In this document: piece by piece, positions 33,661-43,105 of the stretch | How the letters are laid out: each line of letters opens with the position of its first letter | Numbering within the stretch: the stretch's first letter is position 1 | Source of the DNA: FLUQ01 sp031551515 | GTDB lineage: Bacteria; Desulfobacterota; Desulfovibrionia; Desulfovibrionales; Desulfovibrionaceae | Reading direction: 5' to 3' | Length of the DNA stretch: 64,000 bases | Assembly (NCBI GenBank): GCA_031551515.1 | Contig: JAVBNL010000018.1 | Coordinates: forward strand, 22,525 to 86,524 | Position numbers and translations under genes: made by a program | The notes under the pieces: generated by a model | Seen by the model: only the letters and a program-made list of their open reading frames with translations | Told to the model about the DNA's origin: nothing | Database searches by the model: none

Positions 33661-34431
33661 TTACAGCGCCGCGTGGTCGGGCGTGCGGGCGATAACCGCC
33701 GCATCCACATTCGCCGCCCCGGCGGCCAGCAGGGTTTTGGCCGCCTCTTCCAACGTCGCGCCGGTGGTGGCCACATCGTCGATCAGCAAAATCCGTTTGT
33801 CCCGCACGGCGGCATCTGCCGCAAAAATGCCCCGCACGTTGCTGTGCCTGTCGTTGTAATGCAAGCTGGTTTGCGGGGCCGTGTGCGCCGTGCGGCGCAG
33901 AAAATCCGGCGCCACCGGGGCGGCAAGCCGTAACGCCAGCGGCCGGGCCAGTTCCAACGACTGGTTGAAGCCGCGCTCGCGCAGGCGTTTGGGGTGCAAG
34001 GGCAGGGGAACCAGGGCGTCGTATGTGTCGCCTTCCAGGCCGGGGTGCGCGGCCAGCAGCGAACCCAGCAGCGGGCCGAGCGGCAGCTCGTGCTTGTGTT
34101 TGAAACGCAGCAACAGATCGCGGAGTAAGCCTGCATACGCGCCGTGCATAAAAAAACGCCCCCAGGGCCTGGTTGCGGCAAGGCATTTGCCGCACGGCGC
34201 GGGCGGCGCATCGGGCCAGGCGGAAACAGCCCCGCAACGGTCGCAGTAGCCGCCCGCGCGGCGCGCCAGGGCGAGGGCGCAGGCGGGGCACAGGTCTGAT
34301 GCCGGGCCGTTTTTAGCGGCCCCGGCCGAAGGGCTTACGGGGGTGCCGCAGGCCGGGCCGCGTTTTTCCAGCAGCAGGGCGGCGATATGGCCCGCCAGGG
34401 GGCGGATGCGTCGAAAAAAGGCGCGCATCAT
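33661..34431 (-). CDS. ComF family phosphoribosyltransferase-like protein
   Basis: A 256-residue protein. The N-terminal zinc ribbon has two Cys pairs (CPACALALARRAGGYCDRC), and the C-terminal half is a type I PRTase with RILLIDDVATTGAT. ComF proteins act in DNA uptake or damage repair in transformable bacteria; many non-competent bacteria carry one. The start overlaps the upstream stop by four bases (ATGA), so it is translated with the flavoprotein gene. Confidence 0.88.
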   Translation of the reverse strand: MMRAFFRRIRPLAGHIAALLLEKRGPACGTPVSPSAGAAKNGPASDLCPACALALARRAGGYCDRCGAVSAWPDAPPAPCGKCLAATRPWGRFFMHGAYAGLLRDLLLRFKHKHELPLGPLLGSLLAAHPGLEGDTYDALVPLPLHPKRLRERGFNQSLELARPLALRLAAPVAPDFLRRTAHTAPQTSLHYNDRHSNVRGIFAADAAVRDKRILLIDDVATTGATLEEAAKTLLAAGAANVDAAVIARTPDHAAL

Positions 34432-35048
34432 ATGCCGGTCAGGGCGCGGATATAGTCCGCAACGGCCGTTTGAGCCGCCGGGTCGGAGCGAAAGGCGCCG
34501 GACTCGTCCAGACCCCGTAGAGTCAGGGGGTCGCGCATGGTCAGGCCCAAAAGGCCCAGCCAGAGACGCAAGGTGACGATGCTGCCCTCAAACAGCTTTT
34601 GTCCCACGGGCCGGGCGGCGATAAGAATGACCCCGGCCGTTCGTTCAGGCCCGGCTTCCTGCGGCCGCCCCGCCGCGCGCGCGGCCTCTCTGGCGGACCA
34701 CAAGGGCTGGCTGCGGTCGATCAGAGCCTTGAACTGGGCGGGCAGGTGATAAAAATAGATGGGGGCCGCAAGAACCAGGGCGGGCTGGACCTGACGCTCC
34801 CGTGCCGTGGTCAGGGCGGCCAGCAGGGGGGCGCTGTTGTCGCGGGCCTGGCGGGGGCAGGTGGCGCCGGGGTTCCGCGCGCAGTGCCCGCACGAGATGC
34901 AAGGCAGCACGTCATAGTCGCGCAGGGCCATATTCTCGGACGCCCGGCCCGCATCGCACAGGGTTTGGGCCGCTGTTTCCACCGCGGCGTCGCAGTTGCC
35001 GCCCCGGCGGGGGCTGGCGGAAAGCAGCAGGGCCGCCGCGCCGTTCAT
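34428..35048 (-). CDS. NAD(P)H-dependent FMN reductase / flavodoxin-fold protein with Cys cluster
   Basis: A 206-residue flavodoxin-fold protein. The flavin-phosphate loop is SASPRRGGNCD near the start, followed by CISCGHCARNPGATCP (C-x2-C-x2-C-x7-C). This spacing resembles the 4Fe-4S motif of iron-sulfur flavoproteins (Isf). It may move electrons between ferredoxin or NAD(P)H and an unknown acceptor. It lies one base after the metallo-hydrolase gene and overlaps comF. Confidence 0.82.
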   Translation of the reverse strand: MNGAAALLLSASPRRGGNCDAAVETAAQTLCDAGRASENMALRDYDVLPCISCGHCARNPGATCPRQARDNSAPLLAALTTARERQVQPALVLAAPIYFYHLPAQFKALIDRSQPLWSAREAARAAGRPQEAGPERTAGVILIAARPVGQKLFEGSIVTLRLWLGLLGLTMRDPLTLRGLDESGAFRSDPAAQTAVADYIRALTGI

Positions 35049-35049
35049 G

Positions 35050-35670
35050 CTACAACATGCCCACGAAGGGGTTGCTGCGTTTTTCGTCGCCGATGGAGGT
35101 CGCGGGGCCGTGACCGGGGTAAGCCACGGTTTCCGGCGGCAGGGTGAACAGCTTGTTCACGATGGAGTTGCCCAGCGTGGCGCTGTCGCCGCCGGGCAGG
35201 TCGCTGCGGCCCACGGAACGGTAAAAGAGCACGTCTCCGGCGAAAAGCGCCCCTGCTTGCGGAAAATAATAGGAAAGGCTGCCCGGCGTATGCCCCGGCG
35301 TCGCGAATACGGAACAGGGCAGGCCCATCAGCGTGATTTTGCCTTCGTCCAGCGGGTCATAGGCAAAGGGCGGCACCGAAGGCATGACCAGCATGCCGAA
35401 GGCGTTTTTTTGCGGTTGCAGCAGGTATTCGTCTCTGGTGCAGGCATAGATGGGCGCGCCCGTTTCTTGGGCCAGCGCCGCGTTGCCCAGCACGTGGTCG
35501 TAGTGCATGTGGGTGGTCAGAATGCGCGTCAAGCGCAGCTTGTTCTTGTTCAGATACTGAATCACGGAAGAAGGATCGCCGCCGATGTCGACGGCCACGG
35601 CTTCGTCGCCCTGCACCAGCAAATAAGCGTTGGTTTCCAGCGGGCCCAGAGGGAAAGAGTAAATCTGCAT
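35050..35670 (-). CDS. MBL-fold hydrolase, hydroxyacylglutathione hydrolase-like
   Basis: A 206-residue metallo-beta-lactamase-fold protein with the zinc motif THMHYDH, the second His in TPGHTPGSLSYY, an Asp in FAGDVLF and a His near the C-terminus in YPGHGP. It belongs to the short glyoxalase-II-like group. The substrate may be a thioester or persulfide. The ATG at 35670 has GGAGA upstream and the conserved sequence starts there. It is the first gene of a three-gene operon. Confidence 0.88.
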   Translation of the reverse strand: MQIYSFPLGPLETNAYLLVQGDEAVAVDIGGDPSSVIQYLNKNKLRLTRILTTHMHYDHVLGNAALAQETGAPIYACTRDEYLLQPQKNAFGMLVMPSVPPFAYDPLDEGKITLMGLPCSVFATPGHTPGSLSYYFPQAGALFAGDVLFYRSVGRSDLPGGDSATLGNSIVNKLFTLPPETVAYPGHGPATSIGDEKRSNPFVGML

Positions 35671-35741
35671 CGCGGTCTCCAATGTACGAAAAGATTCTCG
35701 CTGTGTACCGCGTTTGCCAAGGGGAGACAAGGCGCTTGGCA

Positions 35742-35861
35742 GTGGCCCGGTTTGCCGTGATACAGCGTCAGGCCGCATTTTTTGCTCCGGTCATGTACCG
35801 AAAAAGTACATTCCCATCGCAAAAAACTTGTCTTCCTTGTCTGACGGCAAACCGGACCGCC
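35742..35861 (+). repeat. Dispersed long-hairpin repeat, copy 5
   Basis: Left outer arm CCGGTTTGCCGT (35747-35758) pairs perfectly with 35844-35855, with partial pairing beyond. Inner arms TTTTTTGC (35778-35785) and GCAAAAAA (35819-35826). The apical hairpin is ATGTAC-CGAAAAA-GTACAT. It is in the same orientation as the other copies and lies between divergent genes. Confidence 0.8.
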
Positions 35862-35908
35862 GCCCTTCACCTTTCCTTTGTGACGGCGTTGGGATACAGT
35901 GCCGCCTC

Positions 35909-38413
35909 ATGAAGCACAGCGAACCCTTCGCCGCCGTCGGGCAGCTCAGCCTGGAACGGCGCGACCTTATCGCCTTTGAGCAGCGTCTGCGCGGGCAAAT
36001 AGCCCGTTTTTTGCCGCACACGGCCTACAGTCTGCATTTTCCCGGCTCCAGCGGGGCGCGGGTTCCGGAATACATTTCGGCGGAACGCAGACTCTTTTTG
36101 CCGCTCTTTTCGCCCTCCGGCCCGGATGAAGGCGCCCTGCTCGGCGTTTTCGTGGCCAGAGGGGTGAAAGCCGCCGCCTATAAAGCTCTGGCCCCGCGCC
36201 TGCCCGACATAGCGGCCCTGGTTATGGAAAACCTGCTGTTGTACAAGGCCTCGCTGTGCGACCCGGTGACCGGCCTTTTCACGCGTGGGTATTTTCTCGA
36301 CCGGGTGGCCCGTGAAGTGGAAGGCGCGCGCGGCGGCGCGCCGGAAAACGGCCCGGAAACCGTTGAAACGCCACGCGCCGGTTTGCCGCACGCCTGCCCC
36401 GGCGTTTTGGTCATCCGCCTGCAGGCCTTGCGCCGGGTGGCCCGCGATCACGGCTATCTGTTCGCCGACCAGGTCATGGCCCTGTTGGGCGAAACCCTGC
36501 GCGGCCAGGGGCCGGAACAGGGCCTTGCCGCGCGCATCGGCGATTACGAGCTTGCCCTGCTGCTGCCCGCCGCCACGGCCAAAGCCTGCCGCCGCCTGGC
36601 CGCCAGCGTTTTGAACACGCTTTCTTCCGTCAGCCTCAGCCACGAGCTGACCCGCGCGCGCATCAGCGCGCACGCCTGCGCGGGCTACGCCCTGTACCCC
36701 CAGGATATGGAAGGCGGCGCGTTTTTACGGCCCGCATCCGAACAGGCCCGCATTCTGCTGCGTAAAGCCCGCCTGGCGGCGGCGCTTGCGGCGGAAAAGT
36801 TCGCCGCCGGGGAAGGCGACCCCATTTTGGGCTTCGGCCGCATTCTGGCCGAAGGCGGCCGCATTCAAGAGGTGCTGCCTCTGTCTCGGGTCACCGTCAG
36901 CCTGGGTTCCGGCGTGGGCGCCCGCGAAGGGCAGCGCTTTTCCGTCTGGGCCTCCAACCATGCGGGGCCGGGCGGACCGGGGGAATCAGGAGAACCCGGC
37001 GGCACGGCCCGTTACAAGGGCGAGATCGTGCTCATGGAAGTGGGGGAACATCATTCGCTGGCCGAGGTCATCCACCTGGGCGACCCGGCCTGGGGCATGG
37101 ATGCGGGCGACATAACCACCCTGCTGCCCGAAGAGGTCTGGGGCGCATCGCGCACCTTGCGGCCGGCGCCGGAAGGGGAAGCCGCCCCCGACCCCCTGAC
37201 CGGGCTGTTGCGCCACGGTGATTTTCTGGCCCGCTGGAGCGCGCGGCGCGAAGAATGCGCCGCCTTTTCCCTGGCCCTGGTACGCCTTGCTCCGCCCGCG
37301 GGCGGCCTTGCGGCGGAAGGGGAAGAGGGAGACGATGCGGCCCTGTCCGAAAGTCCGGCCGGCCAGGCCGAGCGCCTGATGGGCGAAGCGGTGCGCCTGG
37401 CCCGCGACGTGTTCGGCGCACAGATCACGGGCGGCCGCTACGGGTTGACCAGCCTGATCTTTTTTCATCCCGACAAGAGCCCTGAAGACCTCGCTGCAAC
37501 CTATGCGGAACTGTGTACGCTGTTGACCGAGCGCCTGTTTCCCGGCCGCAGCCAAGAGGCATTCGCCGGCGGGTCGGTGCCGGTGGCCGCCGGCGTCGCC
37601 GGATACCCCTATCTTGATTTCCGCAAGGCGGACGTGCTTGAAAACAGCCGCAAGGCGCTGGAATACGGCATTTTGCTGCCCTATCCGCATGTGGGCGTCT
37701 TTGATTCTCTGGCTCTGACTATTGGCGCGGACAAGCGCTTCAGCCACGGCGACGTGCTGGGGGCCATGACCGAATACAAGCAGGCGCTTTTGGCCGACGA
37801 AGAAAACGCCCTGGCCTGGAACTCGCTGGGCGTCTGCCACGCCCGGCTGGGCCGCCACGCCGAGGCCAGAGCCTACTTCGACAAAGCCCTTGCAACGCGT
37901 CCCAAAGATAGTATGACACTGTATAATATGGGCTACAGCTGCCAGTGCCTTGGCGAGCCCAAAGAGGCCCGGCGCTGGTACACGCGCTGCCTGGATGAAA
38001 GCCCGGAGCATACCTACGCCCTGATCCGTCTGGGGCAGCTGGCGGAGGGGGAAAAAGCCCTGGCCAAAGCGCGGAAACTGTACGCCAAAGCCGGGGAAGC
38101 CCCCGGCGGCAAAGCCCTTTCCCGGCGCTATCTTGCCGGGCTGGCCCTGAAAACCGGCAAGGCCGATGAGGCGCGCGAACATCTGCACGAAGCGCTCAGC
38201 CTTGACCCGCAAAACGCCGTGGCCCTGCATATGCTGGCGGGCCTGTACCTGGACGGCGGCGACGACGTGGCCGTGGCCGAAACCCTGGCCCGGCAAAGCG
38301 TGGCCCTGCGGCCCGGCTTGAAAGCGGGCTGGCTGGTGCTGGCCCGGGCGCTGGAAACGGCCGGACGCCAGAGCGACGCGCGCGAAGCGTTCCTGCGCGC
38401 CGGGGAACTGTAA
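35909..38413 (+). CDS. Protein with two degenerate GGDEF domains and C-terminal TPR repeats
   Basis: An 834-residue cytoplasmic protein. Two GGDEF-like regions begin at DPVTGLFTRGYFLDRV (about residue 120) and DPLTGLLRHGDFLARW (about 430). The signature GGDEF is replaced by IGDYE in the first and is not recognisable in the second, so diguanylate cyclase activity is not expected. Four to six TPR repeats fill residues about 610-834 (ALAWNSLGVCHARLGRHAEA, MTLYNMGYSCQCLGEPKEA). It probably acts as a scaffold or a nucleotide sensor. The ATG at 35909 is preferred over upstream in-frame starts, which lie in the hairpin repeat. Confidence 0.8.
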   Translation: MKHSEPFAAVGQLSLERRDLIAFEQRLRGQIARFLPHTAYSLHFPGSSGARVPEYISAERRLFLPLFSPSGPDEGALLGVFVARGVKAAAYKALAPRLPDIAALVMENLLLYKASLCDPVTGLFTRGYFLDRVAREVEGARGGAPENGPETVETPRAGLPHACPGVLVIRLQALRRVARDHGYLFADQVMALLGETLRGQGPEQGLAARIGDYELALLLPAATAKACRRLAASVLNTLSSVSLSHELTRARISAHACAGYALYPQDMEGGAFLRPASEQARILLRKARLAAALAAEKFAAGEGDPILGFGRILAEGGRIQEVLPLSRVTVSLGSGVGAREGQRFSVWASNHAGPGGPGESGEPGGTARYKGEIVLMEVGEHHSLAEVIHLGDPAWGMDAGDITTLLPEEVWGASRTLRPAPEGEAAPDPLTGLLRHGDFLARWSARREECAAFSLALVRLAPPAGGLAAEGEEGDDAALSESPAGQAERLMGEAVRLARDVFGAQITGGRYGLTSLIFFHPDKSPEDLAATYAELCTLLTERLFPGRSQEAFAGGSVPVAAGVAGYPYLDFRKADVLENSRKALEYGILLPYPHVGVFDSLALTIGADKRFSHGDVLGAMTEYKQALLADEENALAWNSLGVCHARLGRHAEARAYFDKALATRPKDSMTLYNMGYSCQCLGEPKEARRWYTRCLDESPEHTYALIRLGQLAEGEKALAKARKLYAKAGEAPGGKALSRRYLAGLALKTGKADEAREHLHEALSLDPQNAVALHMLAGLYLDGGDDVAVAETLARQSVALRPGLKAGWLVLARALETAGRQSDAREAFLRAGEL

Positions 38414-38417
38414 CGGG

Positions 38418-38455
38418 CAAAGGGGCGCTGCCCCTTTGAAACCCCGCAAGGGGCC
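38418..38455 (+). repeat. G-rich tandem hairpins
   Basis: CAAAGGGGC and GCCCCTTTG form one hairpin (38418-38438), followed by ACCCCGCAAGGGGCC. They lie after the GGDEF/TPR gene and before the efflux operon. They may act as a weak terminator. Confidence 0.5.
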
Positions 38456-38491
38456 TGAGGTCCCTTGACCCCGCAATAGGGGGGATAACTT

Positions 38492-39802
38492 ATGAATATA
38501 CGCCGCATTTGCACGCTACTGACAGTCTGTCTGGCTGTTGTTTTCGCCCTGAGTTTTTCCGCCCAGGCCATGGGCTCGAAACCCGAAGGCGGCAAAAACG
38601 CCACCGTCGGAGCGGCCGGGGGCATGCCGCCTGCTGGAGGAGCGGGGGGTGGAGCGGGCCGCATGGCCATGCCGCCTACCCCGGTGCGCGCCCAGGCAGT
38701 CATCAAGGGCGATTTTCCCATTTACTTTTACGGTCTGGGCACGGTTACCGCCACCAATACCGTCACCGTGCGCAGCCGGGTTGACGGCCAGCTGATGCGC
38801 CTGGCCTTTGCCGAAGGGCAGACCGTCAAGGCGGGCGATCTTTTGGTCGAGATCGACCCCCGCCCCTATCAGGCCCAGCTTTCGCAGTACGAAGGCCAAC
38901 TGATGCGCGACCAGGCGCTCTTGCGCAACGCAAAGCAGGATTTGGCCCGCTACAAGGTGCTGCTGCCGCAAGACTCCGCCACGCCCCAGCAGGTGGACGC
39001 GCAAGAATCGCTGGTACGCCAGTATGAAGGGGCCATCAAGGTGGATCAGGCCCAAATCGACGCCGTGCGTTTGAACCTGACCTATTGCCGCATCACCGCG
39101 CCCATTTCCGGCCGTTTGGGGCTGAAACAGGTGGATGTGGGCAACATGGTGCGCGCGTCAGACAGCATGGGCCTGGTGGTCATCACCCAGGTCAGGCCCA
39201 TCATGGTGCTGTTCACGGTGACGGAAGCGCAGCTGCCCCGGGTGCTGGCCGGGGTGAAGGCGGGCAGAACCCTGACAGTGGAGGCGTGGGATAGAAGCCG
39301 CACCCAGCTTCTGGCCACGGGCAAGCTCTTGACCCTCGACAACCTGATTGACACCAGCACTGGCACCATCAAGCTGAAAGCGGAATTTTCCAACGAAGAC
39401 GACTCGCTCTTTCCCAACCAGTTCGTCAACGCGCGCATTCTTGCGGATACGATCAAAGGCGCGGTTCTGGCCCCCACCCCCGCCGTGCAGCGCGGCAACC
39501 AGGGGTCATACGTGTATGCCGTGAAAGACGGCGTGGTGCGCCTGCGCGAAGTGCGCACCGGGGACGTGAGCGACGACTATACGGTCATTCTTGACGGCGC
39601 GCAGCCGGGCGACGTGCTGGTCATCGACGGCCTGGACCGCCTGCGCGACGGCGCGCCCGTGGTCATAACCCCGGCGGGCAAGCTGCCCGGCGTGGTGCCC
39701 GGCTCGGTGAAAGGCACGACGGAAGAAAATTCCGGCGCGGCAGCGAAGCCTGACGTTCCTGCGCGCAGCGGCTCACGAAACGGCCCGGCCCGGCCGCGCT
39801 GA
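38492..39802 (+). CDS. RND efflux periplasmic adaptor (MdtA-like)
   Basis: A 436-residue membrane-fusion protein with an N-terminal signal segment (ICTLLTVCLAVVFALSFSAQA), a Gly/Pro-rich linker, the lipoyl half motifs TVTVRSRVDGQLMRLAFAEG and VKAGDLLVEIDPRPYQ, an alpha-hairpin, and a beta-barrel domain. It links the inner-membrane pump to an outer-membrane channel, which is not encoded here. It begins the pump operon; the pump gene follows 10 bases later. Confidence 0.92.
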   Translation: MNIRRICTLLTVCLAVVFALSFSAQAMGSKPEGGKNATVGAAGGMPPAGGAGGGAGRMAMPPTPVRAQAVIKGDFPIYFYGLGTVTATNTVTVRSRVDGQLMRLAFAEGQTVKAGDLLVEIDPRPYQAQLSQYEGQLMRDQALLRNAKQDLARYKVLLPQDSATPQQVDAQESLVRQYEGAIKVDQAQIDAVRLNLTYCRITAPISGRLGLKQVDVGNMVRASDSMGLVVITQVRPIMVLFTVTEAQLPRVLAGVKAGRTLTVEAWDRSRTQLLATGKLLTLDNLIDTSTGTIKLKAEFSNEDDSLFPNQFVNARILADTIKGAVLAPTPAVQRGNQGSYVYAVKDGVVRLREVRTGDVSDDYTVILDGAQPGDVLVIDGLDRLRDGAPVVITPAGKLPGVVPGSVKGTTEENSGAAAKPDVPARSGSRNGPARPR

Positions 39803-39812
39803 CGGGTGCAAC

Positions 39813-42800
39813 GTGAACCCTTCACGCCTGTTCATACTCCGGCCCATCGCCACATCGCTGCTCATGGCGGCGCTGTTCCTTTCGGGCGTAGTGGCGTTCC
39901 GTTTCCTGCCTATTTCCGCCCTGCCGGAAATAGATTACCCCACCATGCAGGTGCTGACCCTGTACCCCGGCGGCAGCCCGGAGGTCATGGCTTCCGGCAT
40001 CACCGCGCCGCTTGAGCGCCAGTTCGGCCAGATGCCGGGCCTGACCCAGATGAGCTCCATCAGTTCCAACGGCGCATCGGTCATCACCCTGCAATTTTCG
40101 CTGGAAATGTCGCTGGACGTGGCGGAACAGGAAGTACAGGCCGCCATCAACGCGGCCAACAATCTGCTGCCTTCCGACCTGCCCACATCCCCGGTTTACA
40201 GCAAGGTCAACCCGGCTGACCCGCCCATTCTGACCTTGGCCGTGACCAGCCCCACCCTGCCCATACCCAAGGTGGCGGATTTTGTGGATACCCGCCTGGC
40301 GCAGAAAATTTCGCAAATATCCGGCGTCGGCCTGGTCAGCCTTTCCGGCGGGCAGCGCCCGGCCGTGCGGGTGCGCCTTAACCCCAAAGCGCTGGCCGCT
40401 TACGGTTTCAGTATGGAAGACGCCCGCACCGCCATCGCCAACGCCAACGTGAACCTGCCCAAAGGCAGTTTTGATGGGCCGTTGCGCGCCTCGACCATTG
40501 ACGCCAACGACCAGCTGCGCCACGCGGACGAGTATCTGGACCTGATTCTCGGCTACAAGAACGGTTCCGCCGTGCGCCTGCGCGACGTGGCCGCCGCCGT
40601 GGAAGGGGCGGAAAACGTGCGCCTGCGCGCCTGGGCCGGGGAACAGCAGGCCATCATCGTCAACATTCAACGCCAGCCGGGGGCCAACGTCATCGCCGTG
40701 GCCGACCGGGTCAAAGAACTGCTGCCGCAACTGCGCGCGTCGCTTCCCGGTTCCGTGGACGTGCGGGTTCTGACCGACAGAACGACCACCATCCGCGCAT
40801 CCGTGCACGACGTGGAGATTGAGCTGGTGCTGGCCGTGCTCCTTGTGGCGTTCGTGACCTTCCTTTTTCTGCACAACCTGCCCGCTACCTTCATCCCTAC
40901 GGTGGCCGTGCCGCTCTCTCTGGTGGGCACCTTCGGGGTCATGTACATGGCCGGGTTTTCGCTGAACAACCTGACCCTTATGGCGCTGGCCATCGCCACC
41001 GGTTTCGTGGTGGACGACGCCATCGTGGTCATCGAAAATATCAGCCGCTACCGCGAAATGGGCCAAAGCCCCCTTGAGGCCGCTCTGCACGGCGCGGGGC
41101 AGATCGGCTTTACCATTATCTCGCTGACCTTTTCGCTGGTAGCGGTGCTCATCCCGCTGCTGTTCATGGAAGACGTGGTGGGGCGGCTGTTCCGCGAATT
41201 CGCCGTGACCCTGGCGGTTTCCATTTTGCTTTCCGCCGTAATTTCGCTGACCCTCACGCCCATGATGTGCGCCTATATTTTGCGGCATAAAGCGGAAGAC
41301 AAGCCCGGCAGGCTTGAAATAGCGTTGACCCGCTTTTTTGACGCGGTCATAGCCCGCTATGACAAAGCGCTGGTCGTGGTGCTGCGCCACCAGGGCCTGA
41401 CCCTGGCCGTGACCGTGGCCACGCTGCTTTTATCCGCGACCTTGTATGTCGTGGTCCCCAAGGGCTTTATTCCGGTGCAGGATACAGGCGTCATTCAGGG
41501 CATCAGCGAAGCCTCGCAAAGCATTTCTTTCGAAGCCATGGCCAGGCGCCAGCAGGAAGCGGCCGCCATCGTGCTGCAAGACCCCGACGTGGCGGGGCTT
41601 TCATCGTTCATCGGCGTGGATGGGGTGAACACCACCCTGAACAGCGGCCGCATGCTGATCAACTTGAAACCGCTGGAAGAGCGTAAAGAAAAAGCCCCGG
41701 CCATCATCGCCCGGCTGCAACAGAAGCTGGCTGCCGTTTCGGGCATTACCGTGTATTTGCAGGCGGTACAGGATTTGACCATCGAAGATCGGGTCAGCCG
41801 CTCGCAATATCAGTTCACCATGGAAGCGGTGAATCAGGACGAGCTGGACGAGTGGACCCCGAAACTGCTGGCCCGTCTGGCAAGCGATCCGCTCATCAAC
41901 GGCGCTGCCGGCGATTTGCAGAACAAGGGCCGCCAGGCCTTCATTCAGGTGGACCGCGACAGCGCGTCGCGCATGGGGGTGGCCATAGCGGACGTGGATA
42001 ACGCCCTGTACAACGCTTTCGGCCAGCGCCAGATATCCACCATCTTCACCCAGTCCAACCAGTACCGGGTGGTGCTGGAGGTGGAAAAAGAATTCAGCTT
42101 CGGCCTGCAGGCGCTGGACGGCATCTATGTGCCGGGGGCGAACGGCGTGCAGATTCCGCTTTCAAGCATAGCCAAGGTCAGCGAACGGCCCGCGCTGCTG
42201 GCCATCAACCGCCAGGGCCAGTTCCCGGCGGTGACGGTATCGTTCAACGTCAGCCACGGGGCATCGCTGGGCACGGCGGTGGAATCCATCCGCAAGGCCG
42301 CGACGGAAATCGGCCTGCCCGCGTCCGTGCAGATCAGCTTCCAGGGCGCGGCCAGGGCTTTCGAAGCCTCGCTGGCCAACGAGCTGTGGCTGATCCTGGC
42401 CGCCATAGTGGCCGTGTATATCGTGCTGGGGGTTTTGTACGAAAGCTACATCCATCCCATCACCATCCTCTCCACCCTGCCTTCGGCCGGGGTGGGCGCG
42501 CTTCTTGCGCTGCTTATCTGCGATATGCCGCTGGACGTGGTCTCCATCATCGGGCTGATTTTGCTCATCGGCATCGTGAAAAAGAACGCCATCATGATGA
42601 TCGACTTCGCCCTGGATGCCGAACGCAACGAAGGCAAAAGCCCGCAAGAGGCCATTCACCAGGCCTGTCTGCTGCGCTTCAGGCCCATCATCATGACCAC
42701 GCTGGCCGCGCTTTTCGGCGCGCTGCCGCTGATGCTGGGCACGGGCATGGGGTCGGAGCTGCGCAACCCGCTGGGCATCACCATGGTCGGGGGGCTGCTC

Positions 42801-42911
42801 GTCAGCCAGGTGCTGACGCTGTTCACCACGCCCGTCATTTACCTCTATTTCGACCGTCTGGCCCTGTATCTGCGCGGCCGCCTGTCGCATTCGCACCCTG
42901 ACGAAGCATAG
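39813..42911 (+). CDS. RND efflux pump inner-membrane transporter (MdtB-like)
   Basis: A 1032-residue HAE1-type RND transporter with twelve helices and two large periplasmic loops. The proton-relay helix carries ATGFVVDDAIVVIENI with its DD pair. The N-terminus (RPIATSLLMAALFLSGVVAF, LPEIDYPTMQV) is closest to MdtB/MdtC. It exports drugs, bile salts or similar compounds using proton motive force. The start is GTG with a weak ribosome-binding site, so translation may depend on the upstream gene. Confidence 0.93.
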   Translation: MNPSRLFILRPIATSLLMAALFLSGVVAFRFLPISALPEIDYPTMQVLTLYPGGSPEVMASGITAPLERQFGQMPGLTQMSSISSNGASVITLQFSLEMSLDVAEQEVQAAINAANNLLPSDLPTSPVYSKVNPADPPILTLAVTSPTLPIPKVADFVDTRLAQKISQISGVGLVSLSGGQRPAVRVRLNPKALAAYGFSMEDARTAIANANVNLPKGSFDGPLRASTIDANDQLRHADEYLDLILGYKNGSAVRLRDVAAAVEGAENVRLRAWAGEQQAIIVNIQRQPGANVIAVADRVKELLPQLRASLPGSVDVRVLTDRTTTIRASVHDVEIELVLAVLLVAFVTFLFLHNLPATFIPTVAVPLSLVGTFGVMYMAGFSLNNLTLMALAIATGFVVDDAIVVIENISRYREMGQSPLEAALHGAGQIGFTIISLTFSLVAVLIPLLFMEDVVGRLFREFAVTLAVSILLSAVISLTLTPMMCAYILRHKAEDKPGRLEIALTRFFDAVIARYDKALVVVLRHQGLTLAVTVATLLLSATLYVVVPKGFIPVQDTGVIQGISEASQSISFEAMARRQQEAAAIVLQDPDVAGLSSFIGVDGVNTTLNSGRMLINLKPLEERKEKAPAIIARLQQKLAAVSGITVYLQAVQDLTIEDRVSRSQYQFTMEAVNQDELDEWTPKLLARLASDPLINGAAGDLQNKGRQAFIQVDRDSASRMGVAIADVDNALYNAFGQRQISTIFTQSNQYRVVLEVEKEFSFGLQALDGIYVPGANGVQIPLSSIAKVSERPALLAINRQGQFPAVTVSFNVSHGASLGTAVESIRKAATEIGLPASVQISFQGAARAFEASLANELWLILAAIVAVYIVLGVLYESYIHPITILSTLPSAGVGALLALLICDMPLDVVSIIGLILLIGIVKKNAIMMIDFALDAERNEGKSPQEAIHQACLLRFRPIIMTTLAALFGALPLMLGTGMGSELRNPLGITMVGGLLVSQVLTLFTTPVIYLYFDRLALYLRGRLSHSHPDEA

Positions 42912-42991
42912 AGTTTTTTCTTCTTCTTCGCCAACCAGTTGAATTTTAACCCTTTCTGCAAAGCCCTTCTTTTTCCCGAAAACCTGTCAAT

Positions 42992-43040
42992 TATGCTGAG
43001 CCTATGCTGAAGCTATGCTGAGCCTATGCCCAGCCTGAGC
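42992..43040 (+). repeat. Array of 11-bp direct repeats, copy 1
   Basis: Four 11-base units follow one another: TATGCTGAGCC, TATGCTGAAGC, TATGCTGAGCC, TATGCCCAGCC, then a partial TGAGC. The same block, with its flanks CCTGTCAA before and an A-rich run then GGTGTA after, occurs at 61670-61718. It lies 66 bp before the gene at 43106. Confidence 0.85.
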
Positions 43041-43105
43041 GGGCCGAAAAAGCCGGTGTACGCTCTCCTGAAAGTGCCAAAACCCTTTCAACCGGAGACG
43101 TATCC

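Noticed and set aside
38418..38480. Riboswitch before the efflux operon
   Set aside because: Only simple G-rich hairpins are seen; no known aptamer core could be recognised.
42992..43040. CRISPR-like array
   Set aside because: Units of 11 bp follow each other directly with no spacers, and there are only four.
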